From the NCBI GenBank assembly GCA_023052935.1, contig CM041297.1:50759917-50823916 (forward strand): a stretch of 64,000 nt of DNA, in the 5' to 3' direction. The position numbers and the translations under genes are program-made. This document shows positions 56,640-64,000 of this stretch, piece after piece; position 1 is the first letter of the stretch, and the number at the start of each line of letters is the position of its first letter. The notes below the pieces were generated by a model. The model saw only the letters and a program-made list of their open reading frames with translations. It ran no database searches and was not told where the DNA came from. This DNA comes from Piezodorus guildinii. Lineage: Eukaryota > Arthropoda > Insecta > Hemiptera > Pentatomidae.

Positions 56640-57370
56640 ACTGTCAAAATGTGTAGGTAGGTTGGCCCTGCTGCATAAATCTGAAGGGCTGGAGCATGTA
56701 TAACGGGGATAGAGTGAGGATTTGGATTAGCCGTACGTCCAGATAGGCCTTATAATGGTGATACAGATGAGCCTTTTGTAGTTAAGTGATAGGTTACAGA
56801 GTCTGTCCAGTAAGTGTTGAAGTAAACGAAGCGACGGGCAGTTTCTTGTAGTTTCAGTCTTGTATGAGGAATCCAAGTTAGGCGTTTGTCAAGTAGGAGT
56901 CCTAGATAGCGAATCTGTTCAACCGGGGCAAGCGGAATATTATTTAAAGACACAGTAGGGCTGGATGTCATAGACTTACGACGAACGGTAAAGGTAATTT
57001 GGTGGGATTTGTTGGAATTGATTTTGATTCTCTAATTCTGACACCACGCCTCAAGGCCTATTATGTGGGATTGATGAGTTTAAGGGGCAATAGTAGGATC
57101 ATTATTGACTGATAACACACAAGTGCCATCAGCATAGGTAGAAAGGGAGGTGTTAAGATGGGTTGGGATATCAGCTGTATAGACTGTGTAAAGAATGGGT
57201 CATACTACCTTGAGGAACACCAGCACACTAAGTAAATACGAATGAATAAGAACTATTGTGGTTCATTTTGAAGGGTCTTTCATAGAGGTAGGACTGGATA
57301 ATGAGGTAGTATGTAGGAGGGATGAATTTGCGGAGCTTGTAAAGAAGTCCTGGGTGCCAAAGGCACATTT
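56640..57370 (-). pseudogene. Jockey-type LINE reverse transcriptase fragment with YADG
   Basis: Minus strand: AGVPQGS (57226-57206, motif B), STYADGTCVLSVNN (near 57130, where the catalytic YADD has become YADG), INSNKSHQITFTVRRKS, PVEQIRYLGLLLDKRLTWIP and then TRLKLQETARRFVYFN. Frameshifts occur in the 5' part. The loss of one catalytic Asp alone would inactivate it. Same family as 61195-61925. Confidence 0.82.
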
Positions 57371-57399
57371 AAACAATAATGTAATAGGTCAATTGGCGT

Positions 57400-57790
57400 C
57401 CATCTAGGATAACTGCCAACTTTCCTTAAGCATTTATTTTATAATTTGTCGTGCATGTGTTAGACCATACAGGGCATGCGTAACAAATTATAGGCCTAAT
57501 AAAAAAATAATATAACAACTTTTTATTAATTATATTCAGCAAAGAATAACTCCATAACAGGAGGAATAATTTTTGCATGACCCCTATGGCATTATTAATT
57601 AAAGTATTAATATGGTTTATGAATGTCAGAGTAGAATCTAGACGTACCGCTAACTAGGTTACATATTTAGAACATGTTATGGGGTTGCCTTCTATTGTTA
57701 CATGTTTGTCAATTAAATGCCTGCGTTTGGTAAAAAGTATGACTTCAGTTTCGAGATGATTAAGACTTATCCATTAGTGAAAATACTTAA
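57400..57790 (-). pseudogene. Second Jockey-type LINE fragment
   Basis: Minus strand: SLNHLETEVILFTKRRHLID, then in another frame RLDSTLTFINHINTLINNAI and IRPIICYACPVWSNTCTTNY. This is the region just after the RT core. It is frameshifted, and both ends are truncated. The sequence differs from the copy at 56640-57370, so this is a separate insertion of another family. Confidence 0.7.
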
Positions 57791-57984
57791 AATATACCCA
57801 CGAGTAACTCAAGTAGTTTTTTTCAGCTTAGGACTTAGTGGCTTGCATTCCTATCCTTATCAGGAGAAACAATAGGCATATTTCAATCGGTTTTAAGTAA
57901 AGAATAGTTTATAAAGATTAAAAAAAGAAAAAAGAAACAAATAAAAACATGAACCTTATTATTACTTGCTATATGTGTATACCG

Positions 57985-58350
57985 TTCAAGAGAAAAAAGA
58001 AAACTTGAGATGCTCTAAATGCTATCACCTTTATTGACGATGTAATAGGGACCTTTTCGGAGGTGGGAGGCCTCCCCTCCGTGACAGCTTTTGTCTGAGG
58101 GAAGGGAAGAATATCCTCCCGCCCTATTGTCATGGTAACTCCGGAAAAGTCCGTTTGAGAGAAAATTTTATCTGAGAGGCATTGTGCGAGGCACCCGACC
58201 ATTCCGCTTTAATACCCTTTCGGGGGAAAAAGGAACAAAGATGGTGGCTCTGTTTTAGGGATTATCAAGGGCCTGCAAGGAGCGCGATACCCAGGCCCTC
58301 CCGAATTACCTTCTGTTCCAGCCCTACCTTAGTGCATGCTCATTCGTAAC
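57985..58350. promoter_or_regulatory. GC-rich island, possible regulatory element
   Basis: The block is bounded by AT-rich DNA and holds AGGTGGGAGGCCTCCCCTCC near 58060 (an imperfect palindrome), GCTATCACC (GATA-type) near 58020 and GGGATTATCAAGGG near 58258. No repeat copies were seen. Inferred regulatory; it could instead be an untranslated exon. Confidence 0.3.
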
Positions 58351-58654
58351 ACAGCATGTGAAAATACCGGGAAAATAATTTACTTATTAGTCTTGGTTTT
58401 CAATGATGACCCTGTGCCTATCATTAGAGACTGAATGGACCAAGGATCTCAGGTCGTTATGCTATATTTTCCGCATATTGAATTGTCCAATTGAACTCTC
58501 AACCTATGATTAGACCTTTGGCACTGCTTATTTTAATGATAATTATTTGAACAATGAATAGACATACAGTAGTTGAATAGTTATTTAAATTAGAATATAC
58601 ATTAAAGATATTAATAGAAATTTACTAACAATTAAATTAATTTAAATTTACTTC
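58351..58654. other. Unassigned AT-rich DNA
   Basis: Nothing was recognised. Confidence 0.5.
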
Positions 58655-58800
58655 AGACCGTCCCCTCTGAAGAGGTGGTACCGAGCCTGTCAGGTTCTCG
58701 TTAAAGATCCCTATCCTAATAAAACCTGGATAGGCAAAATTTAGGACTCCTAATGTAGCATCGTCCGATTAGCTATAGTAGCATAAATAAATAAAACAAA
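58655..58800 (+). mobile_element. SINE body (family 2), fragment
   Basis: Blocks GAGCCTGTCAGGTTCTCGTT, GGATAGGCAAAATTTAGGAC and TAGCATCGTCCGATTAGCTA match the full copy at 59326-59580. The tRNA-like head is missing. It ends in an AAATAAATAAAAC tail. Confidence 0.78.
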
Positions 58801-59325
58801 CTCTAAGAAAATTGATTTCTCTGTTGTGAACACAGTAAATGTATATATTGCACGTTGCTGGAATTTCATGTTGACTCGGAGATTTATTGATAAAATAGTT
58901 TTTTTACATAGAGATATGTGTAAACTACAGACTTTGAAAGAACACTGAAGCAAAGATGCTAGGAACAGTTCATGTTTGGAGGATTTTCAGAAATTTATGA
59001 CATCAGGAGTCCGGGGTTTTCTCCTTTTGTTTATTTAATTTAATTTATCTATTTATTATTTTTTTATTAGTTTTTGTTTTCCCACTGTCAAGACATGAAT
59101 ATGAGAACAATAAATTATCGAAGCGTTACATAAATAAAATTGTTTATTTACTGACAAAATTGTGAATATGTGTAAATAAAGGCTTATCTTATCTTATATA
59201 TATATATATATATTTTGCATTCTTCAAAAATTCATTTTTCACGTTTCAGGGTTCTTCACTTATCTTTAGGACCTTCTACAATACAATAAAAAAATAAATA
59301 AAAATAATTACAGCAAAAATGGAGT
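58801..59325. other. Unassigned AT-rich DNA
   Basis: A short (TA)n run lies at about 59198-59213. Nothing else was recognised. Confidence 0.5.
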
Positions 59326-59580
59326 CACCAGTAGTGTAGTGGCTAGCGTTACAGCCTTTTATGTCCAAAGTCGCAGGTTCAAACCTGGCTGGCGGCCCTA
59401 AGATTTTTTATTGGGTGTGATAAATTATTAGCTATTGCGTTCTTTGGAGGTCCCGAGCCTGTGCGATGTCAGGTACTCGTTAATGATCCCTAAACCTAGT
59501 TTAACCTAGATTTAGGACCCCAAATGTAGCATCGTCCGATTAGCCACAGCAGTATAAAGTAACGTTAAATAAATAAACAC
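59326..59580 (+). mobile_element. tRNA-derived SINE (family 2), full copy
   Basis: Head: A box TAGTGTAGTGGCTAGCG (near 59338) and B box AGGTTCAAACCTG (near 59375). The head is followed by the family body (CGAGCCTGTGCGATGTCAGG, TAGCATCGTCCGATTAGCCA) and a TAAATAAATAAACACACA tail. Other pieces lie at 47120, 58655 and 59852. The head folds in the manner of a tRNA D and T arm pair, but I do not call it a functional tRNA. Confidence 0.85.
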
Positions 59581-59584
59581 ACAA

Positions 59585-59840
59585 CTTTTTGAGAGACTTC
59601 TTCATTTCGACTCAGAGGAGCATAAAACCTGCATTTTCGATGACAATTTTTACGATAGCAATACTTTCCCTTACTACATTTTTCATATATAGGTGAATAT
59701 AAGTAAAAAGACCTGAATGTTTTTGGAGAAGTCCGCAGAATAATATAAGATTTTAGGTTTTTCTTTAAATGCCACACTATAAAATAAACTCCTTACGTTT
59801 TCTAGATTAATACTCTTCTATATAAAAGTGTTCATTTACC
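59585..59840 (+). repeat. Repeat A end plus adjoining repeat shared with 47300-47545
   Basis: TTTACGATAGCAATACTTTC, 'tttttcatatataggtgaat' and ATATAAGATTTTAGGTTTTT align with 47355-47475. The family 2 SINE lies directly upstream in both places. Confidence 0.7.
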
Positions 59841-59851
59841 TTGCATGTTTT

Positions 59852-59950
59852 ATCCTAATTAGACCAGGATAGGCAAATTTAGAATCCCCTCTGGCATCGT
59901 CTGATTAGCGACAGCAGTACAGAGTGACGTTATATGAACAAACAAACAAG
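59852..59950 (+). mobile_element. SINE body (family 2), short fragment
   Basis: ACCAGGATAGGCAAATTTAG and GGCATCGTCTGATTAGCGAC match the 3' half of family 2. It is the third piece of that family within 1.3 kb. Confidence 0.7.
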
Positions 59951-61194
59951 CAACAAAATATTAACAATTACGCTTTTATTTCCATTGAAATTTAATTTAA
60001 TTATCAATCCAAGACAGCGCATTCATGGAATAAGATAAAAAACTAAATCAACAGCTGTGAGAAACTTAGATATTTTCGATTTAAAAAAGAAAAATAATAA
60101 TAATTATCATAACATTACGTATATCATACAAAATCAATGTAATAAAATATGAATAAACTGAAAATGTAATATCAGTGTCGGTTGATACAGGGGTTATTAA
60201 TACATCAAGTATGAAAAACCATACCTGCTTTTCGATGTGTAATGTTGATTTCATGAGGAAGAGAGATGCACTTGTCGATGAAGAGCAGAGAACATAACAT
60301 ACCATATTGATAGAACAAACATACCATTTTGCAGGAATACATACCTTTGAGAGAACATACTACTTGCAGGAACAAAATACATATTGAGAGAACATAACAT
60401 AACTTGCAGAGAAACATAACATAACCATATTGTTTCACGGAAATACTATCATTTATAGCATTCAACGTTACCAGAATTAAATGAACATAGTTTTATGGAA
60501 GGATTCTTCTGTCTTTTAGACGTGGGTGTGGGCAGATGTCCAAGGAATTTCGGAAAATCTATAAAGACTTTTAATAGAAATACTGCGGTTAAACTATGTA
60601 TTCTTTACAACACGCTATTGATTTGATCGAAACAACCAAAAGTAACGGTTCCTTCGATAAGTTCGCATAAGCTGATTTTTTTAGGAAGGTGTTCCAGATA
60701 GGATCAACTGTTGATTTGCGAGGTACCACGAGGGCGTGGCGTTCCCCGACAACAATGGGCAACAATAACAAAGACGTCCGCAAGATGTTTCACAATTAGC
60801 AGAAGCACCTGCAGCCATCACTCAATGAATCAATCCACCATCGACTCCCAACACCTGCTCCGCCTTATCTCGGCCGAAGAACGCCTTTGGCAACGGTGAA
60901 GAAAGTTTGCAATATTGAGGTTACTGCCCTCCTCAGGTCAGCTTGATTCTGATACCACAGGCTGAGAAGTCTTCTCGGTCGAAGATTTATAAATCAATGA
61001 TGAGGAATAGTACCTTTGTTGCTCTTTCTTTTAATATTTCCTCATAATAATTTATATTAGTTCAAATTAAATACTATGCCATTTTAAAAAAAATTTGTTT
61101 TAAAGAAATTTACAGCTGAATTATACATTAAGTAAATGTCTTAATTAATCCTATGGGCTTCATACAGGCACGTGAAGAAACTTCTCAGTGGTAG
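59951..61194. other. Unassigned DNA with a degenerate repeat near 60285-60430
   Basis: Words AGAGAACATA, CATACC and CTTGCAGGAA recur irregularly between 60285 and 60430, a degenerate local repeat. Stretch 60680-60960 is moderately GC-rich and has a 62-codon plus-strand frame (ISAEERLWQR at its end) that I do not recognise. Confidence 0.4.
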
Positions 61195-61925
61195 CACTTA
61201 AGTGTTTATTTAGTGTAGTAGTTCGCGAGGCCATCCTCTCTTCAGCCACCTCGGGGGATTATCAGGAATAGTTGGTAATAAGAGGTTGCGGACGAGTGGG
61301 TTGGAGAAGACGGGTATTTTAAAATTAAAGCAAGTATATCTAGTTCGGGCTAGATCTGCGGCTAATGGTATATTTAAATCTTTATGGATTATTTTATTAG
61401 TGACAAAGTAAGGGGCATTTAGGATCTTTCGGAGGGTTTTGGATAGCAAGGATTGAATGTGAGAAGAATTGGATGGTTTGATGGATCCCCATAACTCAAT
61501 CCCATATGTCTAAATAGGCTTAATGATGGCATTATAAATTAATGTTTGTGGTATGTGGAACATTTTGAGCCTTTGTCAAGTAAATGTTGTAGTAAACGGT
61601 ATATACGAGCTGTTTCTTGTCGTTTCAGTCTAGTGTGAGGATTCCAAGTAAGACGTTTGTCTAGATGGAGTCCTAGGTACCGGATCTGTTCAACCGAGAT
61701 AAGTGGAATATCGCTAAAGGATATAGTGGGACAGGCGGACAAAGGTTTTCGACGAAGGGTAAAGGTAATTTGGCGGGATTTAGTAGGATTTATTTTAATT
61801 CTCCACTTTTGACACCATTCTTCAATGACAAATGTGAGACTGGAGGGTTCTGGAAGAATTAATTGGTCATTATTTACCGGTAAAAAACAAGTGTCATCTG
61901 CGTAAGTTGGTAGGACAGTACTAGG
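61195..61925 (-). pseudogene. Jockey-type LINE reverse transcriptase C-terminal half
   Basis: Minus strand: STVLPTYADDTCFLPVNND (near 61900, intact motif C), WCQKWRIKINPTKSRQITFT, SVEQIRYLGLHLDKRLTWNP, a frameshift, then LWGSIKPSNSSHIQSLLSKT, NAPYFVTNKIIHKDLNI and WPRELL. It is truncated immediately upstream of YADD. Stops and frameshifts occur in the C-terminal half. Closely related to 56640-57370. Confidence 0.83.
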
Positions 61926-61959
61926 GCGGAATTATCTCATTTAAGATAGAGAAAATATC

Positions 61960-62640
61960 TAAACCGAACAACCATGCCTCTATGTTATGTTGTGTTAATT
62001 ATTGTCAGTTTAAATATTGACATAGTTAGGTCTTTTGGCTTGGGGTCTGAAACTTTCATTGTGTTCGTTTTTTTCATCTTCACTTTGACACGATCTAGCT
62101 TTACTAGGGTTGCTCGTTCGTTATGTAACATTTTTTGGTAGGACTTATCGTTCAGGAGTGATATTGTTTTGAATAAAATAAGGAACGTTTATAAGGTATT
62201 GAAGCTATATCTACACGCTCTGTGTAAAAATCTTGTTTTGGTGTTGTTCGCATTGAAAATTAGCTTGCGTATATAACATTTGTCGCTGGGACAAAACCGT
62301 TTAGGAGCTCATTGGTTTCAATGATAAGAAAAACACGTTTCTTGTTTTCTATTTTTTTATATATATCGTAATTTTTCCTTTGGTTTGACACGCCGAATTT
62401 CTTGTCTGAAACTCAGTGATGAATATGTTTTGTTATATAACATTTGTCACTAGATCTAACGTTTAGGGGCTTTATTAATTTGAGTGAAATAGTTTACCAA
62501 TGTCTAAATATTCAAAGATGATTAAAAACAAATTTTGTTAGTAGATTATTTCTTTATTTTCTTTCTATACTACATCGATCCGCCTGTCAGTCTGTAAGCT
62601 CAATATCTTTTTGAATACAACATTATTGTCTTAGTTCAAC
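61960..62640. repeat. Degenerate tandem array, unit about 150-160 bp
   Basis: Related blocks recur at about 62119 (GTTATGTAACATTTTTTGGT, then 'cgttcaggagtga'), 62270 (GTATATAACATTTGTCGCTG, then 'cgtttaggagctc') and 62432 (GTTATATAACATTTGTCACT, then 'cgtttaggggctt'). Further weak units lie near 61985 and 62618. Spacing is 151-162 bp, close to a nucleosome repeat. It is non-coding and may be a satellite-like relic or the subterminal part of an element. Confidence 0.55.
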
Positions 62641-62833
62641 AAACTAACTTACATAAATTATAATATAACAAAATCCTACCTATCGCATACAAAATTAATT
62701 TTATGATGAAAAGTTATCAGCTTCTTTTTCCCAGCTGTAGCTTGAAATAAAAAAACAAAAAAACCTGTACTTCAACAAACCATGGAGGGTCTTGGTCCCA
62801 CTGTTTTTGTGTGTGTGTGTATATATATATATG
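62641..62833. other. AT-rich DNA with short (GT)n(AT)n
   Basis: A GT run passes into AT at about 62804-62832, directly abutting the SINE to the right. Nothing else was recognised. Confidence 0.5.
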
Positions 62834-62998
62834 ATTGGGCCAAGTTCACACTCAATCATCAGGTTTTCCCCATTATCGGGTACCCATTTTATAGAGGCTG
62901 GGTCTGCCCAAAGTGGTTCTCCATATCCTAGGGTCACTTCTCGGCTAAATTAACATAATATAGTAGACTAGTGCTCTATTTGCTAGACCACGCCGGTC
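62834..62998 (-). mobile_element. tRNA-derived SINE (family 3), B box deleted
   Basis: On the minus strand the head (GACCGGCGTGGTCTAGCAAA) is followed directly by the body (CTAGGATATGGAGAACCACT, GATGGGTACCC-like). The body matches 55440-55680. About 45 bp containing the B box are deleted, so it cannot be transcribed by Pol III from its own promoter. Confidence 0.75.
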
Positions 62999-63179
62999 TA
63001 AAGATAATTAACTAAATCCATATTTTTTATAACACATAAATAACATTATAATATAAATGTATAAATTTTTTTAACTTATCTCATTTCGAATTAAAATGTC
63101 ATGACCATTTGTACTTATGGTTTTCATATACTATATCATTTTCAAACCTCATAAAAATATTTCGAATTTTTTACATCCT
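62999..63179. other. AT-rich spacer
   Basis: Nothing was recognised. Confidence 0.5.
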
Positions 63180-63560
63180 TTGCTGTAAAATTTACTATGC
63201 ACTGTTTATTATGCATGCGGGAAAAGAAAAAAAAATGCTACAAAGTAAATATGCACTAAAAACAAAACGAAATAAATGACGAATGGGAAGATAAACACAA
63301 AAAATGCGAAGGGACGGTAACACAATGCAGGGTTTTTTTCCTGGCACCTGGGACTCACCCAACGCTGATTATAAAAACAAACAGATTAAGACAGGTGCGA
63401 GGAGGTAAATATAGCACGGCGATTAGTGGGTCATTAATTCGGGGCGAGGGGAAAAAAGCATAATTAAACCCACTGGTGGGAACTCTTTGTAATTATTTTT
63501 GTTTTGATTACAGACGGGGCTTGTTTATTACAGGTTTTACGGCATATGTTTAGTTTCTAC
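63180..63560. promoter_or_regulatory. GC-rich island with homeodomain- and E-box-like words
   Basis: The block holds AAAGTAAATATGCAC (POU/Sox-like) near 63245, GACAGGTGCGAGGAGG (E-box CAGGTG) near 63392, GGGTCATTAATTCGGGG near 63428, CATAATTAAACCC near 63459 and TTTGTAATTATTTTTG near 63487. The mix of TAAT words with GC-rich spacers resembles a developmental enhancer. No frame or repeat copy was seen. This is inference from motif content. Confidence 0.33.
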
Positions 63561-64000
63561 TACCCTTGTGTGTTCTAGATAATTCATTTAATTTTTGTGT
63601 TTTGTATAGATGTATACATAAGACTGTCTGAGTATGTGCGTTTACTGAAGATTAGTACACAAATCAATTTTACCGAATTTAGGTATCTTAAATATTCATA
63701 TGTCAAACAAAAGAACAATTACGACAATGATGAGAAATTCATATGTCAAATTCATTCATGTGTTTTAGATTCAAATTTGCTGTTATTTTTACTTAAGTGA
63801 AAAGCGATTTTATTTACCTATCATGTTTTTCGCATTATATATAATCTTGATTTTCCTTTTTATTTCTTATGTGTCCTTCTTACATTTTAAGGAATTTTCT
63901 AAAACATACTTGAAATGATATAATATCAGTGACTGGAACTCTCTTCTGGCGATGATCATCAATAATTATGTTAAATAATTTTTGAGAATTATCTTAAATA
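63561..64000. other. AT-rich DNA without recognised gene
   Basis: A 67-codon plus-strand frame at 63597-63800 has no recognisable motif. Nothing else was seen. Confidence 0.45.

Noticed and set aside
59326..59400. A tRNA gene on the plus strand
   Set aside because: Same reasoning: it is the head of the family 2 SINE.
60711..60899. 62-codon plus-strand frame ending ISAEERLWQR
   Set aside because: Slightly protein-like and GC-richer than the flanks, but no family was recognised and no flanking gene structure is visible.
63500..63540. Small exon between TTGATTACAG and TTATTACAGGTTTT
   Set aside because: Only about 20 nt, the donor GTTTTA is poor and the frame is uninformative.
1..64000. CRISPR arrays, bacterial operons, riboswitches, phage genes
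   Set aside because: No direct-repeat/spacer structure, ribosome binding sites or compact gene clusters; the sequence is clearly eukaryotic.

Overview
The window reads as strongly AT-rich nuclear DNA from an arthropod, most likely an insect. This rests on the repeat content (Jockey-, I- and RTE-type LINEs, mariner elements, several tRNA-derived SINEs), the short simple repeats and the absence of bacterial-style gene packing. The species cannot be named from the sequence; a hemipteran is only a guess. I see no complete host protein-coding gene. The only long intact reading frames are retrotransposon proteins, so the window looks like a gene desert or the inside of very long introns.

Layout. 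1-8.8 kb: AT-rich DNA with a perfect 91-bp-arm snapback insertion (2421-2710), a GC-rich island (3.7-4.05 kb) and a decayed Jockey LINE interrupted by a small terminal-inverted-repeat transposon (5.4-6.1 kb). 8.87-9.83 kb: an internally deleted mariner. 12.0-17.06 kb: two neighbouring copies of an unnamed dispersed repeat, here called repeat A. The second holds a full-length RTE-type LINE with an intact 1002-aa endonuclease/reverse transcriptase frame and a perfect 13-bp target-site duplication. 17.7-18.3 kb: repeat B. 21.2-22 kb: a decayed I-type LINE. 26.2-30.8 kb: two 5'-truncated RTE copies with their own duplications, two GC-rich islands and a partial repeat A. 32-37.1 kb: GC-rich islands, repeats A, B and D, and Jockey fragments. 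39-41.4 kb: a young 5'-truncated I-type LINE with RNase H and a 45-nt poly(A) tail, followed by a dead Jockey. 42.6-47.4 kb: an uninterrupted repeat A copy, then another carrying a Jockey (itself carrying a SINE), a 1.33-kb terminal-inverted-repeat transposon and a second SINE. 48.4-53.8 kb: Jockey debris, a very decayed mariner split by later insertions, and a mariner inside repeat A. 53.9-64 kb: SINEs, Jockey fragments, GC-rich islands and a degenerate tandem array of about 155-bp units.

Possible host signals are few. The best is a 33-nt minus-strand segment at 25326-25358. It is preceded by a near-ideal branch point, polypyrimidine tract and CAG, and begins with GTATGT, so it fits a recursive splice site or resplicing microexon. 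Two weaker exon candidates lie at 19.3 kb (minus) and 6.8 kb (plus). About ten compact GC-rich islands may be enhancers or promoters of a long gene, but that is inference.

The nested insertions give relative ages. Repeat A and the Jockey copies are old. The terminal-inverted-repeat family with AATT duplications, the mariners and the SINEs are younger. The intact RTE and the I-type LINE are the youngest.
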